The translations under genes were made by a program, and so were the position numbers. The notes beneath the pieces were generated by a model that was given only the letters and a program-made list of their open reading frames with translations, ran no database searches and was not told the DNA's origin. From Mycoplasmatota bacterium (GTDB lineage: Bacteria; Bacillota_I; Bacilli_A; Izemoplasmatales; Izemoplasmataceae): DNA of 32,314 nt. The stretch spans positions 1 to 32,314 of the forward strand of contig JAFLJX010000018.1 of assembly GCA_022712785.1 (NCBI GenBank), written 5' to 3'. This document shows, piece after piece, positions 6,513 through 14,482 of the stretch (positions within the stretch are counted from its first letter, which is position 1; the number at the start of each line of letters is the position of its first letter).

Positions 6513-8193
6513 ACTATTTAAAACTACAGAGGTCATACTTTTGGCCTCTGTAGTTTTAATAGTTTTATACCCAATCTTACATCTTTTATTTCAATCATTT
6601 AATGATAACGGTATTCTTAACTTTTCAGCCTATGGAGATGTTTTCACAGATAAGCACACTTATAGAGCATTATCAAATACAATTGTATTACAAGCCATAG
6701 TATTATTGATTACTTGGATATTAGGGGGAACCCTTGCAATAATTAGAGTGAAAACCAATTACAAACACAAAAAGATGATTGATGTATTTGTATTTTTAAG
6801 TTTGGTTATACCACCATTTATTTTTGCTACAGCTATGAAACTATTCTTAGGAAATGCTGGTTTTTTAAGTAGAGTATATTATCATTTAAATTGGGATTAC
6901 CATTTTAATGTTTACTCATTTTCTAGTGCAGCTGTTTGTTTAAGTTTACATATGTATCCATTTGTATATTACGGAATAAAAAATCGATTATTACTAATCG
7001 ATGAAGATGTTATAAATAGTGCTAGAACAGTAGGTTCTAGCAAACTATATTTAATATTCAAAGTAATAATTCCAATGTTGATGCCAGCATTCATTTCAAC
7101 AGGATTTTTGGTAATTGCAAGAACTCTAGCAAATTATTCAGTTTCTGCGGAACTGTTATTACCAATTGGTACTGAGGTGTTAACAACAAGGATTTATGGT
7201 TCTTTATCTAGTCTTGCTTTGAACCGTACTGCAGTTTTATCTTTATTTATGGTTTTTTTATCTGTTGTAGTTTTTATAGTTTCTTTATGGATTGAAAAAA
7301 GAAATAAGAATCGAGAAATGTCAGTTAGTAGTAATCAAGAAAAACCGACTATTAATCTTGGTAATTTTAATAATAAATTGTTATTTACTATATTAAGTAT
7401 ATTATTCTTTTTAATTACGATCTTACCATTCATAACAATACTATTCGCCTCTTTCTTTAAACGATGGGGTCTTAAGTTTTTTACAGGATTTGGAGAACCT
7501 CTTTTATGGAATCATTTGTCATTTGGTAATTACTTAATATTGTTTAAAGAAGGGTTAATATGGACACCATTACTAAATAGTTTTATGTATGGAGGTACCG
7601 CAGCTATTATTTCGGCTTTTATTGCATCAGTAATAGTATATTTATATAATTATAGAAAAGGTCCGATTTCTAGTTTATTACTTAGTATTTCCCAACTACC
7701 AATTACAATTCCAAACATCATTCTAGCAATTGCTTCAATGATTGCTTGGAGAACTTCACCGTTTAATTTCTATGGGACATCCACAATCATTATTATAACT
7801 TACATAGTTTTGTTTACTCCTATTTGTATTAAACAGATTCAGTCTGTTTCACAAAATCTTGATGTAGCAATATTTCAAGCGGCTAAAACTATGGGAGCAA
7901 GTGAATGGAAGATATATTTTTCAATTTATTTAAACCAAATTAGGAATGGATTGTTTTCTGGTTTCTTAATAGTCTTTCTAATTTCTTTTAAAGAAATTCC
8001 GATTTCATTGTTACTCTATACTACAAATAGTAAAACCCTTGGTGTCTTACTATTCGCAATACAATCAAACAATTATGGATTAGAGATGACATCTGCTGTA
8101 GCTGTTATTGTTATATTAATAAGTTTGATAATTAACTTAGGGCTAATATTTATAAAAAAAGGACTGAAAAAATATGAACAAACTACTAATTAA
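6466..8193 (+). CDS. Iron-type ABC transporter fused double permease (FbpB-like)
   Basis: Up to 575 residues with about twelve membrane helices in two homologous halves, as in FbpB/AfuB where one chain carries both permease units. Each half has an EAA loop for ATPase contact: NSARTVGSSKLYLIFKVIIP in the first and FQAAKTMGASEWKIYFSIYL in the second. The linker near residues 280-300 is polar. The start is unclear. The ATG at 6466 overlaps the binding-protein gene by 47 nt and lacks a ribosome site. An in-frame TTG at 6541 has AGAGGT 7 nt upstream, but that site sits in a perfect hairpin, and the TTG start leaves only a bare first helix. The gene overlaps the ATPase gene by 20 nt. Role: translocates the ligand of the 5481 protein. 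Confidence 0.85.
   Translation: MKQLLNLITKIFSKIKLFKTTEVILLASVVLIVLYPILHLLFQSFNDNGILNFSAYGDVFTDKHTYRALSNTIVLQAIVLLITWILGGTLAIIRVKTNYKHKKMIDVFVFLSLVIPPFIFATAMKLFLGNAGFLSRVYYHLNWDYHFNVYSFSSAAVCLSLHMYPFVYYGIKNRLLLIDEDVINSARTVGSSKLYLIFKVIIPMLMPAFISTGFLVIARTLANYSVSAELLLPIGTEVLTTRIYGSLSSLALNRTAVLSLFMVFLSVVVFIVSLWIEKRNKNREMSVSSNQEKPTINLGNFNNKLLFTILSILFFLITILPFITILFASFFKRWGLKFFTGFGEPLLWNHLSFGNYLILFKEGLIWTPLLNSFMYGGTAAIISAFIASVIVYLYNYRKGPISSLLLSISQLPITIPNIILAIASMIAWRTSPFNFYGTSTIIIITYIVLFTPICIKQIQSVSQNLDVAIFQAAKTMGASEWKIYFSIYLNQIRNGLFSGFLIVFLISFKEIPISLLLYTTNSKTLGVLLFAIQSNNYGLEMTSAVAVIVILISLIINLGLIFIKKGLKKYEQTTN
6518..6559 (+). terminator. Terminator-like hairpin inside the permease ORF start
   Basis: AAAACTACAGAGG (6520-6532) pairs perfectly with CCTCTGTAGTTTT (6545-6557), and flanking bases make 15 bp in all; the loop is 12 nt. 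It begins 6 nt after the binding-protein stop (6512). The A-tract/T-tract form suggests partial termination or a 3' stabiliser that lowers permease relative to binding protein. It also pairs with the AGAGGT before the TTG at 6541. Confidence 0.7.
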
Positions 8194-9178
8194 TAATATA
8201 TCAGTAAAATACGATAATAATTCTGGATATATTTTGGAAGATTTTTCTTTAGAAGTTCACGACCAAGAATTTTTAGTAATTCTTGGGAGTAGTGGATGTG
8301 GGAAATCTACACTTTTAAAAAGTATATCTGGATTAGTTTCTCCTGCGAAAGGGGAAATTATATATAATAATAATTGTTATTTTGATTCTTCAAAATCATT
8401 AAATACTCCTCCAGAGAAACGAAATATGGGGTACTGTTTTCAAAATTATGCATTATGTCCTCACATGAATGTTTATAGAAATCTTGCTTTTCCTTTGAAG
8501 GTAAAAAAATATAGAAAAGCAGGAATTAAATCTAAGGTTTGTGAAATGCTAAACTTTATAGATATGGCTAGGTATAAATCTAAACTTCCAAATACACTTT
8601 CTGGAGGAGAAAAACAACGAGTAGCATTAGGGAGAGCTTTAATTTATGATCCAACACTTTTATTGTTAGATGAACCATTAGCGAATTTGGATGCTAATCT
8701 TAAGAGAGATTTATCTAAAAGTATTAGAAAAATACATGATGAGTTTAAAGTTACAACTATTTACGTAACTCATGATCAACTAGAGGCTTTTGAGTTAGCG
8801 GATAGAATTGCAATTATGCAAGAGGGTAAAATTATTCAAATAGGAACTCCAAAAGATATTTATGATTCACCAAAAAATATCTTTGTAGCAAAATTTATAG
8901 GAAGAAATAATATTCTTAAATTTGATGCGAGTTTATATAAACTACTTGGTATTCATTCAAATAAAAAATATTTAGCTGTTAGACCTAAAGATATTATATT
9001 ATCTGATATGGGACTTGAATCTAAAATTACAGATATAAAATATTTAGGAAATTATTATGAATTATCATTAGATTATAATAATCAAATGGTATATATATTC
9101 ATTGATAGTATTGATGATTATAAGATAAATGATATTGTGTATTTTAATATTCAGAAGTATGTTATTTTGAATGATTAG
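8174..9178 (+). CDS. Iron-type ABC transporter ATPase (FbpC-like)
   Basis: 334-residue ATPase with all key motifs: Walker A GSSGCGKST (residues 38-46), Q-loop CFQNYA with Gln90, signature LSGGEKQ (142-148), Walker B LLLLDE (162-167), D-loop ANLD and switch His200 in VTHDQ. A C-terminal regulatory domain of about 90 residues (TOBE-type, from about residue 245) contains YLAVRPKDIIL and ends KYVILND. This is the FbpC/PotA/MalK-like class. It overlaps the permease gene by 20 nt with AAGGA upstream, consistent with coupled translation. It powers the 5481-6466 transporter; it could in principle also serve other permeases, but the sugar permeases downstream belong to a different regulatory unit. Confidence 0.9.
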   Translation: MNKLLINNISVKYDNNSGYILEDFSLEVHDQEFLVILGSSGCGKSTLLKSISGLVSPAKGEIIYNNNCYFDSSKSLNTPPEKRNMGYCFQNYALCPHMNVYRNLAFPLKVKKYRKAGIKSKVCEMLNFIDMARYKSKLPNTLSGGEKQRVALGRALIYDPTLLLLDEPLANLDANLKRDLSKSIRKIHDEFKVTTIYVTHDQLEAFELADRIAIMQEGKIIQIGTPKDIYDSPKNIFVAKFIGRNNILKFDASLYKLLGIHSNKKYLAVRPKDIILSDMGLESKITDIKYLGNYYELSLDYNNQMVYIFIDSIDDYKINDIVYFNIQKYVILND

Positions 9179-9327
9179 GTATGAACTAGTTATTGAGAGC
9201 ATTTTTTAGTTTCTGTAGTTATAGAGTATTGTTATTGTGAGAATGATGGTGAGGCATCGATTTAAGTAATATATGATTGGTATATATTAGAACTAGTATT
9301 TAGTTCATTTAGAATTAATAACAATGA

Positions 9328-9450
9328 TGAACTGCACCCATAAACTTGGACATAAGGAGCTACTAAATGCCATTTACCACAAAAACAAATTGAAATTAGA
9401 AACAATATAAGAAGGAATATGGTACCTCAAAACAAGCACCGTTTTTAACA
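9328..9450 (+). mobile_element. Decayed left end of an IS3-family element
   Basis: TGAACTGCACCC at 9328 continues to ACTTGGACA (ends 9352), the form of IS3-family terminal repeats. It is followed by AAGGAG (9354-9359) and an ATG at 9366, where orfA would start, but stops appear after eight codons and no transposase remains. A frame reading EYGTSKQA about 50 nt later may be an orfA relic. No matching right end was found nearby. The rest of the 539-bp gap 9179-9717 is AT-rich, with an AAAACG/CGTTTT repeat at 9482-9502 and then the promoter elements listed next. Confidence 0.5.
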
Positions 9451-9614
9451 AGACATAATAGAAAACGACACTTTTTGTGATAAAACGTATATAAATCGTT
9501 TTGGTATAAATGTATGGTATGAATATATTTATTACAAATGAAACTATTGGCTTAATTTAGCCGTAAAATAAGTAAAAATATTTTTTATAAAAGTATGAAT
9601 ACATTTTTTTAGTT

Positions 9615-9636
9615 GGTTTTGTATAAAAAAGTATCA
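9615..9636 (+). promoter_or_regulatory. Putative AraC-type activator site, copy 1
   Basis: GGTTTTGTATAAAA, then AAGTATCA, ending 10 nt before the -35 box at 9647. A closely matching sequence sits at the same distance before the -35 of the transporter promoter (17240-17260). A partial second copy, TATAAAAGTATGA, lies at 9586-9598. The AraC/cupin regulator at 16279 is the natural candidate to bind it. Confidence 0.5.
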
Positions 9637-9646
9637 TTTATTATAT

Positions 9647-9674
9647 TTGATTTAAACAATATAAATACTATAAT
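9647..9674 (+). promoter_or_regulatory. Promoter of the surface-lipoprotein gene
   Basis: TTGATT (9647-9652), a 16-nt spacer and TATAAT (9669-9674), giving a start near 9681, 37 nt before the ATG at 9718. Confidence 0.6.
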
Positions 9675-9679
9675 AAAAA

Positions 9680-9693
9680 TGTATACGTTTTCA
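9680..9693. promoter_or_regulatory. cre-like operator at the start site
   Basis: TGTATACGTTTTCA matches the CcpA catabolite-response consensus (TGWAANCGNTNWCA) at all but one defined position. It covers the predicted transcription start, where CcpA or a LacI-type repressor would block the promoter when a preferred sugar is present. Confidence 0.45.
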
Positions 9694-9717
9694 AAAAAAA
9701 CAGAAGAGAGGTATTTT

Positions 9718-12600
9718 ATGAAAAAAATGGTTATATTTAAACGTTTTATGGCATTGTTTATGGTTTTAACTTTAGGCGCACTAAGTGCATGTGGTGGGAA
9801 AACTGAAGTAGAACCTGACATTACAGATTTAGAATTAGTTGAGCAAGCAATTACAGCATTCGATTTAGATTTTAGTTTAAACGATATTACAGAGGATATT
9901 ACTTTACCAATTACAGGTATAAATGGAACAACTGTAGATTGGAGTTCAAGTAATGCAAGTGTCATTACTAATTCAGGTACTGTAACGCCTTCTGTTGATG
10001 GTAACGCAACTGTAATTATGACAGTAACACTTACTCTTAATGATGATCAATTAACAAAGACATTTACTTTAGTAGTTTTAAAAAGTGATAGTGGAATTTG
10101 TGATAATGTTGATGATCCTTCTGAGTATGAGATTGCAAATGCCGGATTTGAGAATGGTGATCTTTGTGGTTGGACAGCTACAGGAGAAGCATTCCAAGAT
10201 GCTTATATTTATGATATAAGCACATTTTGGACTGGCGGAAGTTATAATAAGGATGGAGAATACTTCTTCACAGCAAACGATCATGAATCAGAACTTGGTA
10301 CATTATCATCAAGAACTTTTATTTTAGGTGGATCTGGATGGATATCATTTAAAATTGGTGCTGCCAAACATTCTGACGAATTATACATTTCAATAATGGA
10401 TTCTAAGGGAACAATTGAAATTGATGATGATGTTGAAATTTCACGTTATGGTTCAGTTTTTAATGATGATGACAGAACAGCAAATATGATTCAAATGAAA
10501 GCTGACATAAGTAGTCATCTTGGAAGTGAATTATATGTAAAAATAGTTGATAATGCAACAAATGACTGGGCATGGATTTCTATGGATTCATTCTATATGT
10601 TTTATCAAAATGAAGCTGATTTACCTGAGGCAATGTTAGCAGTTGACTTGATTGCTCCAGATGATACAGAACCTGTAATTAGTGGTTTTGAGGATTTCAT
10701 CTTGCAAACAGGAATGTCTGCTCCGGATTGGTTAGTTGGAGTATCAGCAAATGATGATGCAGATGGAGTTGTAGCAGTTGCAGCTGACGCTTCTGCAGTT
10801 GATTTAAACACTGCTGGGTCATATGTACTTACATATACTGCAACTGATGTTGCTGGAAATATTGCATCAATTACAGTGGATGTCGTTGTTACAGATGATG
10901 ATATTACAAATCCTGTAATGTCTGGATATGAGTTAAATGTGTTTGTAATAGTTAATACTGTCGAACCAAATTGGTTAAACGGGGTATTGGCTACTGATAA
11001 TGTTGATGGAGATATCACTAGCAGCATTGAATTAGATAAAAGTGATTTTGATATTTCTGTATTGGGAAGTTATTCATTTACACTAAGTGTATCAGATGCT
11101 TCGGCAAACACTGATACTGTAGTAATAAATGTAACTGTTGTTGACACTTTACCAACAGTTGAAAATGATGATTTTGAAATTGGAGATGGAACTGGCTGGA
11201 CATTTGGTGGAAACTACACTGCAGCAGGAATCGTTGATGAAGGCGAAGGATATCATTACAATTCATTCCCTGATGGCGGAGAAGAAAATACAGGAACATT
11301 TACTTCTTCATTATTCAAGTTAGCTGGATCAGGGTTCTTCACATTTGATATAGCTGGTGGGAAAAGTATCGAAGAAATCTATCTTTCTGTATATTTAGAA
11401 GATGGAACTGAAATTGGAAGATATGGAAATTCACTATTTGGTGATAATTTCAATTGGACAACATATAAAATTGATTTATCAGCATATATGGGAGAAGTAA
11501 TGTATATCCAAATGGTTGATAATGCAACAAGTAACTGGGCTTGGATTAAACTTGATAACGTAATTACTTATTATGCATTAGAAGCTGACTTACCTGCTGA
11601 AGCAGTGGCAGCAACTGAATTACTTGTTGCTCCAAACACTTTGGAAAATGGTGATTTTGAAACTGGAGACACAACTGGCTGGACTTTTGGTGGAAACTAC
11701 ACAGCAGCTGGAATAGTTGACGAAGGCGAAGGATATCATTACAATTCATTCTCTGACGGTGGAGAAGAAAATACAGGAACATTCATATCTTCATTATTTA
11801 CCTTAGATGGATCTGGATTTATCTCATATATGATAGCTGGTGGGGCAAACACTGAAGAAATTTATCTTTCTGTTTATCTAGAAGATGGAACTGAAGTTGC
11901 AAGATATGGGAACTCGCTATTTGGAGATAATTTCGACTGGACTATCTATAAAATTGATTTATCTGAATATATAGGAGAAGTTATGTATATTAAAATGGTT
12001 GATAACGCAACAAGTGGCTGGGCATGGATTAAAGTTGATGACTTCGTTACTTATTATGCATTAGAAACTGATTTACCTGTTGAAGCTGTCGAAGCTATAG
12101 AATTAGTTGTAATTCCAAACACTTTGGAAAATGGTAATTTTGAAACTGGAGATACAACTGGCTGGACATTTGGTGGAAAATACACTGCATCTGGAATAGT
12201 TGATGAGGGAGAAGGATATCATTATAATTCATTCTCTGACGGTGGAGAAGAAAATACAGGAACATTCACATCTTCGTTATTTAAGTTAGATGGTTCTGGA
12301 TTTATCTCATATATGATTGCTGGTGGGGCAAACACTGAAGAAATTTATCTTTCTGTATATCTAGAAGATGGAACTGAAGTTGGAAGATACGGGAACTTAG
12401 AATTTGGAGATAACTTTGATTGGACTATTTATAAAATTGATTTATCTGCACATATAGGAGAAGTAGTGTATATTCAAATGGTCGATAACGCAACAAGTGG
12501 CTGGGCATGGATTAAAGTTGATGACTTTGTATCATATTATGCATTAGAAGCTGACTTACCAGATGGAAGCACTTTAGGAATAGATTTACTTACAAATTAA
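9718..12600 (+). CDS. Surface lipoprotein with Ig-like domains and four repeated binding modules
   Basis: 960 residues from the ATG at 9718 (AGAGAGGT upstream; the frame is open further upstream, but that part is promoter). Lipobox LSAC with Cys25 anchors it outside the cell. Domains in order: an atrophied bacterial Ig-like domain (about 32-120, with VDWSSSNASVI), a divergent binding module (141-311), two DUF5011-type Ig-like domains (315-391, 393-475), and three near-identical 161-residue modules (482-642, 643-803, 804-960). Each module runs from ENGDFETGDTTGWTFGG to VDNATSGWAWIKVDDF and ends ALEADLP. This resembles the jelly-roll module attached to GH32 levanases and similar enzymes (FETGDLTGW...VDNxxxGWGHIxxDD). 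No catalytic domain is seen. Likely role: holds a polysaccharide at the surface for the GH66 enzyme encoded next and the ABC system. Expression probably exceeds that of downstream genes because of the hairpin at 12612. Confidence 0.82.
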   Translation: MKKMVIFKRFMALFMVLTLGALSACGGKTEVEPDITDLELVEQAITAFDLDFSLNDITEDITLPITGINGTTVDWSSSNASVITNSGTVTPSVDGNATVIMTVTLTLNDDQLTKTFTLVVLKSDSGICDNVDDPSEYEIANAGFENGDLCGWTATGEAFQDAYIYDISTFWTGGSYNKDGEYFFTANDHESELGTLSSRTFILGGSGWISFKIGAAKHSDELYISIMDSKGTIEIDDDVEISRYGSVFNDDDRTANMIQMKADISSHLGSELYVKIVDNATNDWAWISMDSFYMFYQNEADLPEAMLAVDLIAPDDTEPVISGFEDFILQTGMSAPDWLVGVSANDDADGVVAVAADASAVDLNTAGSYVLTYTATDVAGNIASITVDVVVTDDDITNPVMSGYELNVFVIVNTVEPNWLNGVLATDNVDGDITSSIELDKSDFDISVLGSYSFTLSVSDASANTDTVVINVTVVDTLPTVENDDFEIGDGTGWTFGGNYTAAGIVDEGEGYHYNSFPDGGEENTGTFTSSLFKLAGSGFFTFDIAGGKSIEEIYLSVYLEDGTEIGRYGNSLFGDNFNWTTYKIDLSAYMGEVMYIQMVDNATSNWAWIKLDNVITYYALEADLPAEAVAATELLVAPNTLENGDFETGDTTGWTFGGNYTAAGIVDEGEGYHYNSFSDGGEENTGTFISSLFTLDGSGFISYMIAGGANTEEIYLSVYLEDGTEVARYGNSLFGDNFDWTIYKIDLSEYIGEVMYIKMVDNATSGWAWIKVDDFVTYYALETDLPVEAVEAIELVVIPNTLENGNFETGDTTGWTFGGKYTASGIVDEGEGYHYNSFSDGGEENTGTFTSSLFKLDGSGFISYMIAGGANTEEIYLSVYLEDGTEVGRYGNLEFGDNFDWTIYKIDLSAHIGEVVYIQMVDNATSGWAWIKVDDFVSYYALEADLPDGSTLGIDLLTN
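11161..12600 (+). repeat. Three tandem 483-bp coding repeats
   Basis: Units start at 11161, 11644 and 12127, with an exact period of 483 bp (161 codons). The last unit is shorter by a few codons at its end. Long nucleotide blocks are shared, for example around GAAGGATATCATTA and GAAGAAAATACAGGAACATT. Units 2 and 3 are closest (both carry GGGGCAAACACTGAAGAAAT). This indicates recent duplication or ongoing gene conversion; the fourth copy (10138-10650) is old and diverged. Confidence 0.9.
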
Positions 12601-12611
12601 TGATAAAATAC

Positions 12612-12637
12612 TACTAGGGTGGGAAACCACCCTAGTA
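12612..12637 (+). terminator. Intercistronic GNRA hairpin
   Basis: TACTAGGGTGG (12612-12622) pairs perfectly with CCACCCTAGTA (12627-12637) around a GAAA tetraloop. No T-run follows, so it is more likely a 3' stabiliser or weak terminator behind the abundant surface protein than a full stop. The GH66 gene starts 25 nt later with no clear promoter of its own. Confidence 0.7.
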
Positions 12638-12662
12638 TATATTTATTAGAGGAGCTAAAACT

Positions 12663-14465
12663 ATGATTATCTTGAAGAAAATAATTCCAATCCTATTGAT
12701 TGTAACGATTTTAGGTTTGGTTGGTTGCACAAATAAATCAGCTATTGTTTATGATGAAATTGATATTTTTAGCGATGTTTTCACTAATAAAAGCAGATAT
12801 AATCCAAATGATATAGTGGAAGTAACTGTAGGTCTATACAACTCTACAGATGAAATACAAAGTGGGGATGTAAAAGTTGAACTACTATTTATTAGTACTG
12901 AAGTTCTTTCTAGTGAACCATTGATTGTATCGGTAGGTCCTGGAGAAAGAAAAACAATTTCATTTGATATTGTTGCTCCAGCTGATGATTATAAAGGGTA
13001 TATTTTAAAAGCAACATTTTTAAAAGAGAATCAAGAGGTAGATATCATAAGTTCTGCTGTTGATATATCTTCAGATTGGAGTAAGTTTCCAAGATATGGG
13101 TACTTAGTAAACTATGAACAAAAATCTGACATTTCGATTAATTTACTCCTTTTAGATTTAAATAAGTATCACATTAATGGTTTGCAATTTTATGATTGGC
13201 AAAATAAGCATCATATTCCTTTGCCATTAGATGATAATGGTAATCCACTTTCATTATGGCCTGAGCTGAGTAAACGATTAGTTTCTTTTAATACAGTACA
13301 GAGTTATATTGATATTGGGCATCAGTACAATATCATGTCCATGAACTATAATTTACTATTTGGAACTTTTAATAATCCTCAGTCTGATGGAGTAGATTTA
13401 GCATGGGGAATGTATATTGATTCAAATGGAAACAATATAGATTATCATGGGTTACCAAGTAGCTGGGAAACATCAAAAATTTTATTGATGGATCCAAGCA
13501 ATACTCATTGGCAGGAATATATATTTGAGAAAGAAAAGATTGTTTTTGATAATTTAGCATTTGACGGATGGCATGTTGATCAACTTGGTCATCGTGGTGA
13601 CAGATATGATGTAAATGGGAACAAGATTTTGATGGTTACTTCCTATTTAGATTTTCTTAAAAATGCAAAAAATTACTTGGACGCTAGGCTAGTATTCAAT
13701 GCAGTTGACGGCTATGCCCAAGAAGATTTAGCTAAGAGTTCAGAAGTTGATTTTTTATATCAAGAAGTTTGGTCTGAATCAAAATATTCTGACTTAAAGA
13801 GAATAATCGATTATGGATTCATAAAATCAAATTATGAAAAGTCAATGATATTGGCTGCATATATGAATTATGGATCAAGACAACAAGATGGAGTGTTTAA
13901 TACTTCTTCAGTGTTATTAACAGACGCCACGATTTTTGCTAGTGGTGGAGCACATCTAGAATTGGGTGATGCAGGAATGCTGAGTAGCGAGTATTTTCCA
14001 AGCAATAATCTAAAAATGTCATCTGATTTAAAGAGCAAATTAAGAGATTATTATGATTTTTTAGTTGCATATCAAAATCTACTAAGAGATAACATAAAAA
14101 ATACAATCGTAAAAACTGAAATTATTGGCGTTGAAAGTTCTACTTTCGGAACAGGTGATTCAGTTTGGACTTTTGGAAAAGAAAACAACGATTACTTGAT
14201 GATACACCTTATTAATCTCCTCGGAAATGATAATGATTGGCGAGATGATAATCAAGACAAGAATACACCTGAACTATTAACAAATAGAATTTTTAAAGTT
14301 TATCTAGACTATGATATAAAGAGTGTTCAACTTGCGTCACCAGATTTTAACAACGGAATTCCATTAAACCTTAATTACGAGGTTGGAGAAGACGAAAGCG
14401 GAATTTTTATAAGTTTTATTTTACCCACTCTAGAATACTGGGATATGATAATTATCGAAAAATAA
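12663..14465 (+). CDS. Secreted GH66 lipoprotein (dextranase type)
   Basis: 600-residue lipoprotein (LVGC, Cys22) of glycoside hydrolase family 66, which cuts alpha-1,6-glucans (dextranase) or cyclises them (CITase). An Ig-like N-domain (about 30-125) is followed by the (beta/alpha)8 catalytic domain, with the family segments FPRYGYLVNY, YHINGLQFYDWQNKHH, FDGWHVDQLG (nucleophile Asp306) and FLYQEVW (acid/base Glu368), assigned by position from characterised GH66 enzymes. A C-terminal beta domain contains MIHLINLLGNDNDWRD. CITases carry a large CBM35 insert after the barrel; it is absent here and the protein is short, so a simple endo-dextranase is more likely. It lies on the cell surface and would release isomalto-oligosaccharides for the transporter encoded downstream. 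Ribosome site AGAGGAG. It is 18 nt from the next GH66 gene. Confidence 0.85.
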   Translation: MIILKKIIPILLIVTILGLVGCTNKSAIVYDEIDIFSDVFTNKSRYNPNDIVEVTVGLYNSTDEIQSGDVKVELLFISTEVLSSEPLIVSVGPGERKTISFDIVAPADDYKGYILKATFLKENQEVDIISSAVDISSDWSKFPRYGYLVNYEQKSDISINLLLLDLNKYHINGLQFYDWQNKHHIPLPLDDNGNPLSLWPELSKRLVSFNTVQSYIDIGHQYNIMSMNYNLLFGTFNNPQSDGVDLAWGMYIDSNGNNIDYHGLPSSWETSKILLMDPSNTHWQEYIFEKEKIVFDNLAFDGWHVDQLGHRGDRYDVNGNKILMVTSYLDFLKNAKNYLDARLVFNAVDGYAQEDLAKSSEVDFLYQEVWSESKYSDLKRIIDYGFIKSNYEKSMILAAYMNYGSRQQDGVFNTSSVLLTDATIFASGGAHLELGDAGMLSSEYFPSNNLKMSSDLKSKLRDYYDFLVAYQNLLRDNIKNTIVKTEIIGVESSTFGTGDSVWTFGKENNDYLMIHLINLLGNDNDWRDDNQDKNTPELLTNRIFKVYLDYDIKSVQLASPDFNNGIPLNLNYEVGEDESGIFISFILPTLEYWDMIIIEK

Positions 14466-14482
14466 ATAAGTGAGGTATTGTA

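Noticed and set aside
9613-9717. Upstream in-frame extension of the surface-lipoprotein gene to 9613
   Set aside because: It would put 35 residues before the signal peptide and covers the -35, -10 and cre-like elements; ATG 9718 has a ribosome site and a proper lipoprotein leader.
10605-11782. Long open frames on the minus strand inside the repeat-bearing lipoprotein gene, and a short plus-strand frame at 11138
   Set aside because: They are mirror frames of a biased, repetitive coding sequence; their translations are low-complexity or have no sensible start, and the plus-strand gene is clear.
11161-12600. CRISPR-like or non-coding tandem repeat
   Set aside because: The period is 483 bp, in frame, and encodes a recognisable domain.
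12663-14465. Cycloisomaltooligosaccharide glucanotransferase (CITase)
   Set aside because: The CBM35 insert of CITases is missing and the protein is much shorter; dextranase is the better call, though activity is untested.
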